Assembly (NCBI GenBank): GCA_030145595.1
Contig: JAQYVG010000080.1
Span: 1-12,536, forward strand
Length of the DNA stretch: 12,536 nucleotides
Direction: 5' to 3'
Origin: Desulfobacterales bacterium
GTDB lineage: Bacteria; Desulfobacterota; Desulfobacteria; Desulfobacterales; UBA11574
The first letter of the stretch is position 1. Each line of letters opens with the position of its first letter. Positions 6,404 to 12,536 of this stretch are shown in pieces. Under the pieces are notes generated by a model, which was not told the DNA's origin, did no database searches, and worked only from the letters and a program-made list of their open reading frames with translations. The position numbers were made by a program, and so were the translations under genes.

Positions 6404-6847
6404 TCAGCAAGTCTTCTCTAGTAATTTCATAAGTTCAGTGCTTTTTTCTTCCATTTTGCGCTCTTGCTGTTTGCTTTCTTCATGATCGTAGCCAAACAGG
6501 TGCAAGACGCCGTGCACAATAAGTTGTGTAAAACGTTCCTGCATGCTGATACCTGAATTTTTAGCCTCGCTTGCAGCAGTTTCAACGGAGATAACAACGT
6601 CGCCTAAAAGCTGCGGGGTTAAATTTGCAAATTCACCCTGGCGCATGGGAAAGGCGAGAACATTGGTAGGGCCGTGTCGGTTGAGATATTTTTTATTCAG
6701 CTCTGCTATCTGTGGATCGTCAACGACAAGCAGGGAAAGTTCTCCATCAGGACAGTCCAAGGCGCTTAAGACGGCCTGGGCTTTTTTCTGTATTTTTTTC
6801 AGAGGTATCTTGTATCTGTTTTGGCGGTTGTCGATCAGGACTCCCAT
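6404..6847 (-). CDS. ybeY: YbeY, rRNA maturation endoribonuclease
   Basis: YbeY is a zinc-dependent single-strand RNase needed for 3'-end maturation of 16S rRNA and ribosome quality control. The 147-residue protein has the zinc-binding signature HGVLHLFGYDH (three histidines) at about residues 113-123. It also has the family's LLVVDDPQIAELNKKYLNRHGPTNVLAFP region at about 40-68 (written here only as a landmark: LNKKYL, TNVLAFP). GGAAAGGGAG lies a few bases upstream of the ATG at 6847 and supports this start. Residues 10-40 also fit the family's N-terminal helix, so the start is not too early. As a result the gene overlaps the upstream pgpH-like gene out of frame by 101 bp. The order PhoH-like ATPase, HD phosphohydrolase, YbeY is a common conserved cluster. 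Confidence 0.95.
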   Translation of the reverse strand: MGVLIDNRQNRYKIPLKKIQKKAQAVLSALDCPDGELSLLVVDDPQIAELNKKYLNRHGPTNVLAFPMRQGEFANLTPQLLGDVVISVETAASEAKNSGISMQERFTQLIVHGVLHLFGYDHEESKQQERKMEEKSTELMKLLEKTC

Positions 6848-9158
6848 TTTCTCCCTTTCCGTTATTCAAAAAGGCCTGCTCGGGGTATTCAATGCGGTGG
6901 TGGTATATTCCGCTTAATATTTTGTTAAAACTTTTAGCAATGTTATGTAAGTCTTTCAAGGTCAGTTCACAATTGTCAAGCTGACCGTCCGAAAAAATCT
7001 TGTTGATCAGGTCCTGCACATGCTTTTGGATTCTGGAAGGAGTTGGATTTGTCATCGTTCTTGAGGCGGCTTCAACAACATCCGCCAGCATGACAAGGCC
7101 GGCTTCCCGGGTCTGGGGCTTGGGACCGGGGTATTTGAAGTCCTCAATCTTAACGGCATCCTCTCCTTTTAGCTTTTTGGCTTTTTCATAAAAGAAGCTG
7201 ATAAGGCTTTTTCCATGGGATTGTCTGATAGTGTCAATAATTGTTTGCCCCAGCTTGTTCTGCTTTGCTATTTCCACACCGTCTTTGATATGAGAAATCA
7301 GGATAAGGCTTGACATGGACGGTGCCAGTTTATCGTGTTTATTGATACCGTTGGTCTGATTTTCAATAAAATACAGCGGTTTGTTGATTTTGCCGATGTC
7401 GTGGTAATATCCGCATACTTTGGCAAGCAGGGAATTGGCTCCGATTTCAGCCGCTGCCGCTTCGACCATGGAACCTACGATTACAGAATGATGATAGGTT
7501 CCGGGAGCTTCTATCATCAGTTTACGTAGAATGGGTTGATCAAGGTTAGCCAGTTCAAGCAGTTTAATATCAGTAGTATAGTCAAAGGCGATTTCTACCA
7601 GCGGGGCGATGCCGGCGGTAACGATCCCTGCGCCGACACCGCCTAAAAACGCAAAGGCCCAGTCCCACAGGAGTTTAAAACCCCCCAAATCAGCCATATA
7701 ACCATTGATTGCCGTTACCAGAGCCATATTTAGCAATCCGAGTTTTAAGCCTGCCTTGATAAAGACTTTACGTTCCCGGCAGCTCTGCATCCAGTAGGCT
7801 GACATGGAACCGCTAATCAAAAAGTATATAAAAATATCAAATCTGTTTTGAAAGATGACTGCCGTTCCGATGGCAAGGAGCATGGCAAAGGGGATGGCAA
7901 GGTCAAGCCCCACAAACAAACAAACGGTCATGGTGCCTGAAGCCAGGGGAATACCGAAGGCCAATGATGAAGCGGATATATCGAACGGTGTATAATGGCC
8001 CATGGATTCAGATAAAGATGCTGATATTCTGGCAATGAAAAAAAAGGTGATAAGTACACTGGCAATGAACAGCAAATTTTTGTTTTGATTACGATCGATT
8101 TGGTCCTGATGCTTAACATGGAGTATGTAGGTCATCACAAGCATGCTAAAAATAATCAGGAATGCGCCGAAACTGCTTGCCAGCATCTTTTCGTTTTGTA
8201 TCCTGTCCTGGGAAGTTTGCAATTTTAAAAGCTGTATTTTGGTAACCCTTTCACCTTCGCGCAAAAGCATTTCTCCGGCTTTTATCTTGTAAAGGCTCGG
8301 CTTGATTTCTAAAACAGCTTTTTGCTTGCGTTCCTCGGTTTCGCTTTTGTTTAAGGTTATATTGGGTTGTATTAGCTTTTGAGTAAAATCGACGATCAGG
8401 TTTTTTATGGTATAATTTTTGTTTTTTAGAAGGGGCTGGCCGATAATTCTGACCATGGTTTGAGCCTGGTCGAGGCCGTAAAAAGGCTTTAATTTGTTAA
8501 CGATTTTTTCTGTTTTTGTTTCGATATCCCTTAAAACTATCCCTTTATCGATTTCTCTGAGGAGAAGTTCTTTGTTGGTTACCACGCCGTTATCTAATAT
8601 TTCCGTTGTAATTCTGGTGATGAGATCTGCGATTGTTTCGGAAAAAAATTCATTTTCAAGAATTTTATAGGCACCGTCGTTGACGGTAATGCCGATTTTT
8701 TCTTCAAAATCATTTTTCATCTTCCCGGTATTTTCATGAATCAATTTTTTACTAACGCCGGATTGAACTGCGCCGGTCTTGGCCTTTGCGGATGTATTTT
8801 TGATTTGGCTCTCTTTTTCAGCTTCGGCAACCGCCCGAAGATCGTCAAAGGCTGTTTTAACATTGCGGCTGACTTTAGCAGCCAGGCCCGCGTCATGATC
8901 GTAAACCGTCAATACCATGTCCACTGCTTCACGGCGCTTGGCTTCTGTGGAATCATTATCTTGGATTAAAAAATCTTTGGTTGCCTTGACATCCTTTTCA
9001 GCAACATCTCCCAGTTTATAGACGTGGGTTTTAATAACCAGATTCGGGTAGAGAAAAATGGTAAATACTATGGTAACACCGATAAGAATACTCCAGCGAA
9101 CATAGCTGCTGGAGCCGAAAAACTTTTCAAACAAGCTTTTGGTTTTTTCTTTGATCAT
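6747..9158 (-). CDS. 7TM-HD family phosphohydrolase, PgpH-like (probable c-di-AMP phosphodiesterase)
   Basis: The 803-residue membrane protein has the PgpH/YqfF layout. One N-terminal membrane helix (about 22-39) is followed by a long extracytoplasmic, Lys/Glu-rich domain (about 40-330). A block of about seven hydrophobic helices (about 335-520) comes next, then a cytoplasmic HD domain. The HD residues include H in GTYHHSV near 556 and YYHDIGK near 586. Characterised Firmicutes members hydrolyse cyclic di-AMP to pApA; that activity is inferred here. It starts 15 nt after the PhoH-like gene; the only upstream purine match is a weak ACGAGA, so translation may be coupled. After YHHRIEYPEQ (about 752), where relatives usually end soon, there is an extra hydrophilic tail of about 40 residues rich in Lys, Asn, Gln and Pro. 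The last part of it is encoded in the 101-bp overlap with ybeY. Confidence 0.92.
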   Translation of the reverse strand: MIKEKTKSLFEKFFGSSSYVRWSILIGVTIVFTIFLYPNLVIKTHVYKLGDVAEKDVKATKDFLIQDNDSTEAKRREAVDMVLTVYDHDAGLAAKVSRNVKTAFDDLRAVAEAEKESQIKNTSAKAKTGAVQSGVSKKLIHENTGKMKNDFEEKIGITVNDGAYKILENEFFSETIADLITRITTEILDNGVVTNKELLLREIDKGIVLRDIETKTEKIVNKLKPFYGLDQAQTMVRIIGQPLLKNKNYTIKNLIVDFTQKLIQPNITLNKSETEERKQKAVLEIKPSLYKIKAGEMLLREGERVTKIQLLKLQTSQDRIQNEKMLASSFGAFLIIFSMLVMTYILHVKHQDQIDRNQNKNLLFIASVLITFFFIARISASLSESMGHYTPFDISASSLAFGIPLASGTMTVCLFVGLDLAIPFAMLLAIGTAVIFQNRFDIFIYFLISGSMSAYWMQSCRERKVFIKAGLKLGLLNMALVTAINGYMADLGGFKLLWDWAFAFLGGVGAGIVTAGIAPLVEIAFDYTTDIKLLELANLDQPILRKLMIEAPGTYHHSVIVGSMVEAAAAEIGANSLLAKVCGYYHDIGKINKPLYFIENQTNGINKHDKLAPSMSSLILISHIKDGVEIAKQNKLGQTIIDTIRQSHGKSLISFFYEKAKKLKGEDAVKIEDFKYPGPKPQTREAGLVMLADVVEAASRTMTNPTPSRIQKHVQDLINKIFSDGQLDNCELTLKDLHNIAKSFNKILSGIYHHRIEYPEQAFLNNGKGENGSPDRQPPKQIQDTSEKNTEKSPGRLKRLGLS

Positions 9159-9173
9159 AACATCTCGTAATTT

Positions 9174-10172
9174 TTATCCCGCTTGGTGCCTCGAGTTCTC
9201 CCTGCCAGCTTCCAGATCTTCATAGGCTTTGATAATTTTCTGGACAAGTCCATGCCGGACAACATCGGTTTTGGAAAAAAAGACAAGTTTAATACCATCT
9301 ATGCCCTGGAGGATATTTTTGGCTTCAATCAGCCCTGAAGGCTTGTCAGACGGAAGGTCTATCTGGGTTATGTCTCCAGTGATGACAGCTTTGGAGTTGA
9401 ATCCGATTCGAGTTAAAAACATCTTCATCTGTTCGGAAGTTGTATTTTGGGCTTCGTCCAGAATGATGAACGAGTCGTTTAAGGTTCTGCCCCGCATAAA
9501 TGCAAGGGGCGCTACTTCGATTATACTCTTTTCAATCAGGTTCGACACTTTTTCAAAGCGCATCATATCGTGAAGTGCGTCGTAAAGGGGCCTTAAATAA
9601 GGGTCAACCTTTTCGGCAAGATCTCCGGGTAGAAAACCCAGCGCTTCACCCGCTTCGACCGCCGGACGGGCAAGAATGATGCGGTCAACCTCTCCTTTGG
9701 AAAGAGCTGAAACCGCCATTGCCATGGCCAGATATGTTTTGCCGGTACCGGCCGGCCCTATTCCAAAAACCATGTCGGAGCTGCGCATGGCGTCAATATA
9801 TTCCTTCTGCGCACGGCTTTTGGGGATTACGGAACGCTTTTTTGAAGTAACGTAGACCGTATCCAGAAAAATATCTTTAAGCTTGATAGTATCATCCGCG
9901 CTGAGAATCCTGACGGCATAATCGACATCATTGGGGTAAATCGGACATTTTTCTTTTAACAAGCCGTACAGCTGATCAAGTACATTTTTTGCCAGGTCAG
10001 CGGCAATACGGTCTCCTTGAATAAACACCGTGTTACCTCTGGCGTGAATGGGAATATCAACAGCATCTGCAATTCTTTGCAAGTTGCTGTTATAATCACC
10101 AAAAAGCTGTCTCGCCAGATCATTGTCAGGAAAAGTTAATCTGGTGGGCTGGCTGTCTGAATTATCATCCAT
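9174..10172 (-). CDS. ybeZ: PhoH-family P-loop ATPase (YbeZ type)
   Basis: This is a cytoplasmic PhoH-like ATPase, often paired with YbeY and thought to assist RNA processing. The 332-residue protein has an N-terminal region ending near residue 120 (LTFPDNDLARQLFG near the start, then NTVFIQGD). The PhoH domain follows, with Walker A GPAGTGKTYLAMAMA at about 139-153, AGEALGFLPGDLAEKVDP and the RGRTLNDSF segment. Walker B is FIILDEAQNTT near 235, and sensor-like ITGDITQIDLP follows. These identify the family strongly. The start at 10172 lacks a visible Shine-Dalgarno, so the exact N-terminus is less certain. The gene heads the minus-strand ybeZ-pgpH-ybeY unit and diverges from cvpA. Confidence 0.94.
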   Translation of the reverse strand: MDDNSDSQPTRLTFPDNDLARQLFGDYNSNLQRIADAVDIPIHARGNTVFIQGDRIAADLAKNVLDQLYGLLKEKCPIYPNDVDYAVRILSADDTIKLKDIFLDTVYVTSKKRSVIPKSRAQKEYIDAMRSSDMVFGIGPAGTGKTYLAMAMAVSALSKGEVDRIILARPAVEAGEALGFLPGDLAEKVDPYLRPLYDALHDMMRFEKVSNLIEKSIIEVAPLAFMRGRTLNDSFIILDEAQNTTSEQMKMFLTRIGFNSKAVITGDITQIDLPSDKPSGLIEAKNILQGIDGIKLVFFSKTDVVRHGLVQKIIKAYEDLEAGRENSRHQAG

Positions 10173-10250
10173 AATAGGTCTTTTTTATATCATAACTTTT
10201 TAAGTGATTGCAAACTTCAATTTCAGGTACATATCAAAAAGAAAAACACC

Positions 10251-10279
10251 TTGACTCAATAAATATGCTCTGTTAATTT
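10251..10279 (+). promoter_or_regulatory. Candidate sigma-70 promoter for cvpA-mazG
   Basis: TTGACT at 10251-10256 and TAATTT at 10274-10279 are separated by 17 bp. This would start transcription near 10286, about 50 nt before the cvpA ATG. It is the best promoter-like pair in the divergent ybeZ/cvpA gap. The call rests on consensus similarity only. Confidence 0.35.
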
Positions 10280-10335
10280 AAAAGGCTAATTCATTTTCTT
10301 AATATTATTTATATTTTCGGGCAATTAAGTTCAAT

Positions 10336-10863
10336 ATGAATTTTTTTGATATTATAATTATAATAATTTTTGGTTTTAGTGTAATAAGGGGTGTTTTTAG
10401 AGGGCTTATTAAGGAATTGGCTTCTCTTATCGGTGTGCTGGGCGGCTTTTATGCCGCTTACAATTATTATATGGTGCTTGCAAGACCCTTATCAAAGTGG
10501 ATATCCAATGTTGGATATCTTAATATATTGAGTTTTTTAATCATTTTTTGTGGAATTTTAATCATTATCAGTATCCTGGGCGTGGTCATCAAATATGTCC
10601 TTAATATCGCCTTTTTAGGCTGGGTTGATCGCATTTGCGGAGCCGGGTTCGGCATTACCAAAGGGATACTGATTGCCGCGGTGCTGCTGATTACCCTCAC
10701 CGCCTTTCTCCCCAGAAATGCACCTGTCATCAAAAATTCCATACTCGCCCCCCATGTTACCTTGATTTCCGAAAAAATGGCTAAAGTTGTTTCCAAAGAT
10801 ATGAAGCATAATTTTACAGCCAAAATAGCGGAACTTAAAAAAGCCTGGAAAAAAATGAACTAA
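10336..10863 (+). CDS. cvpA: CvpA family membrane protein
   Basis: CvpA-family proteins are small inner-membrane proteins first linked to colicin V production. Their molecular role is still poorly defined, with links to envelope stress and membrane homeostasis. The 175-residue product opens with FFDIIIIIIFGFSVIRGVFRGLIKEL, whose central IRGVFRGLIKE motif is the family hallmark. Four hydrophobic segments follow the usual pattern (about 4-16, 26-45, 62-85 and 100-125). The C-terminal tail of about 50 residues is lysine-rich and probably cytoplasmic. No strong Shine-Dalgarno precedes the ATG. The stop codon overlaps the mazG start as TAATG, so the two are translationally coupled. Co-occurrence with mazG is contextual only. 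Confidence 0.88.
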   Translation: MNFFDIIIIIIFGFSVIRGVFRGLIKELASLIGVLGGFYAAYNYYMVLARPLSKWISNVGYLNILSFLIIFCGILIIISILGVVIKYVLNIAFLGWVDRICGAGFGITKGILIAAVLLITLTAFLPRNAPVIKNSILAPHVTLISEKMAKVVSKDMKHNFTAKIAELKKAWKKMN

Positions 10864-11651
10864 TGGGAATCGATGCCGTACTCAAGCTGATAGAAACGTT
10901 AAGAGGGGAAGACGGATGCCCCTGGGATAAGCAGCAGACTCCCCGGACCCTGGCGGTTTACCTGGCGGAAGAAGTATACGAGTTGATCGACGCCATTGAA
11001 TCGGGAAACCCTGATGATGTTTGCGAAGAGCTTGGCGATGTACTGTTTCACATCATTTTCATCGCGCATCTTTATCGGGAGATGGGACATTTTGATATTA
11101 AAGACGTGGCTGCCGTAAATACCGCGAAAATGATTCGCCGCCATCCCCATGTTTTTGGCGACGGCAAAGTTGCCGGCACTGAGGAGGTACGTGCACAGTG
11201 GCACAAAATTAAAATCAAAGAAAAGAATCATGACCCCAAAACGTCGATGTTAGATTCGATTCCGGCCACGCTGCCGGCCTTAATGCGCGCTTACAGAATT
11301 TCGGAGCGTGCTGCCAAAACAGGATTTGACTGGGATGATATTGCAGGCGTCATCCTAAAAGTCGAAGAGGAATGGGCTGAATTCAAGTCCGCATTGACAG
11401 AGGACCTTCAAACCGGGGAAAACCGGGAGCGGACAGACCTGGAGTTTGGCGATGTTCTTTTTACACTTGTAAATGTCGCCCGGTTTGCGCATATTCACCC
11501 TGAAACAGCACTGACGGGCTCCACCAAGAAATTTGTAAAACGCTTTAAACATATGGAAAAGGTTATTTTAGAAAAGCGGCAAAACATAGAATCCGTTTCC
11601 CAAAAAGAAAAAGAAAAACTGTGGAAAGAGGCTAAAGAAATATTGGGTTAG
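10863..11651 (+). CDS. mazG: MazG nucleoside triphosphate pyrophosphohydrolase
   Basis: MazG hydrolyses (d)NTPs to NMP and pyrophosphate and cleans non-canonical nucleotides from the pool. The 262-residue protein has the full two-domain architecture of the E. coli type. It opens with LRGEDGCPWDKQQT (residues 13-26), the family's N-terminal signature. Domain 1 carries the metal-binding EEVYE (36-40) and EELGD (55-59). Domain 2, after about residue 125, carries VEEEWAEF near 167-174 and LEFGDVLFTLVNVARFA near 193, which is the catalytic half in E. coli MazG. ATG at 10863 overlaps the cvpA TAA by one base, so translation is coupled. A GTCCCGCT hairpin lies about 75 nt downstream as a possible terminator. 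Confidence 0.96.
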   Translation: MGIDAVLKLIETLRGEDGCPWDKQQTPRTLAVYLAEEVYELIDAIESGNPDDVCEELGDVLFHIIFIAHLYREMGHFDIKDVAAVNTAKMIRRHPHVFGDGKVAGTEEVRAQWHKIKIKEKNHDPKTSMLDSIPATLPALMRAYRISERAAKTGFDWDDIAGVILKVEEEWAEFKSALTEDLQTGENRERTDLEFGDVLFTLVNVARFAHIHPETALTGSTKKFVKRFKHMEKVILEKRQNIESVSQKEKEKLWKEAKEILG

Positions 11652-11672
11652 AAAAAGGATAGTAACCTCTGT

Positions 11673-11688
11673 AGTGCGGAAGTGCGGT
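11673..11688. repeat. Two tandem octamers downstream of mazG
   Basis: AGTGCGGA (11673-11680) is followed at once by AGTGCGGT (11681-11688), then GTCGGCGGCGGG. This is a GC-rich example of the short-period tandem repeats seen in other gaps of this window. Confidence 0.45.
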
Positions 11689-11724
11689 GTCGGCGGCGGG
11701 TAAACCTTTCGCCAAACTGATCGG

Positions 11725-11743
11725 GTCCCGCTGAAAGCGGGAC
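11725..11743 (+). terminator. Hairpin downstream of mazG, possible terminator
   Basis: GTCCCGCT (11725-11732) and AGCGGGAC (11736-11743) form an 8-bp GC-rich stem with a GAA loop, 73 nt after the mazG stop. There is no long T run, only GTTT nearby, so intrinsic termination would be imperfect. It may instead be a dispersed palindromic repeat. Confidence 0.45.
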
Positions 11744-11752
11744 GGAAGTTTC

Positions 11753-11775
11753 ATAAAATCATAAAACGATTTTAT
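11753..11775. terminator. Third palindrome of the ACGATTTTAT family, on the end of the CNBD gene
   Basis: ATAAAATC (11753-11760) pairs with GATTTTAT (11768-11775) across a 7-nt loop. A shorter alternative, ATAAAA/TTTTAT with a CGA loop, is nested inside. The TAA stop of the minus-strand CNBD gene (11774-11772) lies in the right arm. The sequence resembles the palindromes at 1354 and 3011, here with a degraded left arm. It probably terminates the CNBD gene. Confidence 0.5.
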
Positions 11776-12227
11776 TTATAGATATCGAGTAATTGAATGT
11801 TTCTGATTTGCAGCCTAGTTTTAATAATCTTGGCAATTCTTTTCATAAATAAAAAACCCAGTTCATGGTTCTTGGAAAACAATGCCTCCAAATCTGCTGC
11901 ATTCCAGACATAGAGTTTTACATCTGTAAGTGCCTTGGCGGATGAAGTATAAGTTTTCTCTCCAGTTTCCACTAAGGCAGAAAAGCCGAATGTCATGCCG
12001 TGAATGATATCGTTAATAAATATTCGCGTGCTGGAATTTTTTTCAATCTCGAGACCCACTTTCCCTTCTATAACAGCATAGATGTTCTTGGCCTCATGGT
12101 TTTCTTTGAAAATGTAATCACCGGCTCTATACTCTTTTATGCTGGTAATCCTTGACAGCTCGTCCAACATCGAATCCTTAAGATAATTTAGCAGAATGAT
12201 TGATTTCAACCCCTTGAGATCGATCAT
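11772..12227 (-). CDS. Stand-alone cyclic-nucleotide-binding-domain protein
   Basis: The 151-residue protein is a single CRP/PKA-type beta-roll with a short leading helix and C-terminal helices. It has the YRAGDYIFKENHEAKNIY region at about 33-50, the VIEGKVGLEIEK hairpin at about 52-63 and FGFSAL (80-85), where ligand-binding members have FGE-x-AL. The following loop reads TYTSSAKA (92-99), where the family's phosphate-binding RSA/RTA arginine would be expected. Thus both the glutamate and arginine of the cNMP pocket appear absent, and cAMP/cGMP binding is doubtful. There is no helix-turn-helix or other output domain, so it may be a sensor partner for another protein. GAGAGG lies 6-7 nt before the ATG at 12227. 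The stop codon lies in a palindrome. It is convergent with mazG and probably transcribed alone. Confidence 0.83.
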   Translation of the reverse strand: MIDLKGLKSIILLNYLKDSMLDELSRITSIKEYRAGDYIFKENHEAKNIYAVIEGKVGLEIEKNSSTRIFINDIIHGMTFGFSALVETGEKTYTSSAKALTDVKLYVWNAADLEALFSKNHELGFLFMKRIAKIIKTRLQIRNIQLLDIYK

Positions 12228-12250
12228 TTTTAACCTCTCTTTATTAAACC

Positions 12251-12272
12251 ACTACCTGCTAAAGCAGGTAGT
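12251..12272. repeat. 9-bp hairpin upstream of the CNBD gene
   Basis: ACTACCTGC (12251-12259) pairs with GCAGGTAGT (12264-12272) around a TAAA loop. A TTTTC tract follows on the plus strand. On the minus strand it lies 24 bp before the CNBD start, so it could act on that leader. On the plus strand it resembles an intrinsic terminator, but no plus-strand gene ends nearby. Confidence 0.55.
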
Positions 12273-12325
12273 TTTCTATTCCGCCTGAAAGTCAGTCGAA
12301 AGGTGCTTGGACGAATTAGTTTCAC

Positions 12326-12428
12326 CGTTCTGGGTTCTGCGCTCTGCGTTAACTTCTGAACCCTGCGGTCCCGCCGTAGCCCGGCGAAGGCGGAAACCCC
12401 TGAACCTTTCAACCTTGAACCTTAAACC
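12326..12428. repeat. Heptamer/octamer tandem repeats around a GC-rich hairpin
   Basis: Bases 12326-12346 are three tandem heptamers (CGTTCTG, GGTTCTG, CGCTCTG) with a fading fourth. Bases 12402-12428 contain GAACCTT, TCAACCTT, GAACCTT and AAACC. Between them CCGCC (12371-12375) and GGCGG (12389-12393) form a stem. The patch has the same architecture as the gap upstream of lysC but an unrelated sequence. Confidence 0.6.
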
Positions 12429-12491
12429 AGGTTGTCCCTATGGGAGCAAAATATGCCGATGGTTTCATTGCAATTATACATCCTTACTGTC

Positions 12492-12504
12492 ACCACATTG
12501 TGGT
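12492..12504. promoter_or_regulatory. 13-bp palindrome, possible operator
   Basis: ACCACATTGTGGT is a perfect palindrome about a central A/T base. On the minus strand it is followed 13 bp later by TATAAT (12478-12473), so it lies where an activator or repressor near -35 would bind. The regulator is unknown. Confidence 0.3.
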
Positions 12505-12536
12505 ATTTATGTCAACAATAAAACTTTTAAAATAAA

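Larger units (their letters stand above)
12228..12536. other. 309-bp non-coding end of window with hairpins and repeats
   Basis: No credible gene is seen. In order it holds a 9-bp hairpin (12251-12272), a set of four heptamers related to CGTTCTG (12326-12353), and a CCGCC/GGCGG hairpin (12371-12393). These are followed by a series of GAACCTT/TCAACCTT units (12402-12428) and a perfect 13-bp palindrome (12492-12504). A promoter for the minus-strand CNBD gene is expected here. A TATAAT on the minus strand (12478-12473) has no good -35 but lies 13 bp from the palindrome. The 31-codon plus-strand ORF at 12440-12535 overlaps these and is not supported. Confidence 0.55.

Noticed and set aside
6209..6421. 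70-codon plus-strand ORF in the pdxJ-ybeY gap
   Set aside because: It covers low-complexity repeats and runs into the antisense end of ybeY; it has no ribosome binding site or recognisable domain.
10184..10213. TTGCAA/TATAAA pair as the ybeZ promoter (minus strand)
   Set aside because: The start point would leave a leader of only about 5 nt before the ATG; without evidence for leaderless translation this is weak.
12440..12535. 31-codon plus-strand ORF at the right end
   Set aside because: It has a poor ribosome binding site, no hydrophobic or family pattern, and is overlaid by a palindrome that suggests regulatory DNA.

Overview
The window looks like chromosomal DNA of a moderately low-GC, free-living Gram-negative anaerobe. 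A Desulfobacterota (former Deltaproteobacteria, Desulfobacteraceae-like) host is my best inference. The basis is the gene order pdxJ-nnr-tsaE-lysC, the PhoH/PgpH-type HD/YbeY cluster, a KamA-type radical SAM gene, and intergenic DNA packed with short degenerate repeats. No rRNA, tRNA, transposase, phage gene or CRISPR array was seen.

Layout. Bases 2-262 (+) encode the C-terminal end of a glutamine synthetase family protein. It is followed 21 nt later by a KamA-family aminomutase (284-1357, +). Convergent to it is a minus-strand unit: pdxJ (5944-5225), a fused NAD(P)HX epimerase/dehydratase nnr (5197-3647), tsaE (3509-3024), lysC (2682-1465), and an overlooked 31-codon membrane micro-ORF (1468-1373) that overlaps the lysC stop as ATGA. 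A 459-bp repeat-rich gap separates pdxJ from a second minus-strand block: PhoH/YbeZ (10172-9174), PgpH-like HD phosphohydrolase (9158-6747) and YbeY (6847-6404). The last two genes overlap out of frame by 101 bp. Divergent from PhoH are cvpA and mazG (10336-11651, +; TAATG coupling). Convergent to mazG is a stand-alone cyclic-nucleotide-binding-domain protein (12227-11772, -). The last 309 bp are non-coding, with hairpins and repeats.

How the genes fit together. Most are housekeeping genes: aspartate-family amino acid synthesis (LysC), pyridoxal phosphate synthesis (PdxJ), metabolite repair (Nnr), tRNA t6A modification (TsaE), rRNA maturation (YbeY with YbeZ), probable c-di-AMP turnover (PgpH-like) and nucleotide-pool cleaning (MazG). 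The glutamine synthetase-KamA pair is the metabolically distinctive part and may make a beta-amino acid.

The most unusual signals lie between the genes. Three related palindromes with the core ACGATTTTAT sit exactly on gene ends and overlap four stop codons. Nearly every larger intergenic gap contains unrelated degenerate tandem repeats with the same 7- or 8-nt period. One such element is flanked by a 13-bp direct repeat, and another forms a perfect 17-bp inverted repeat.
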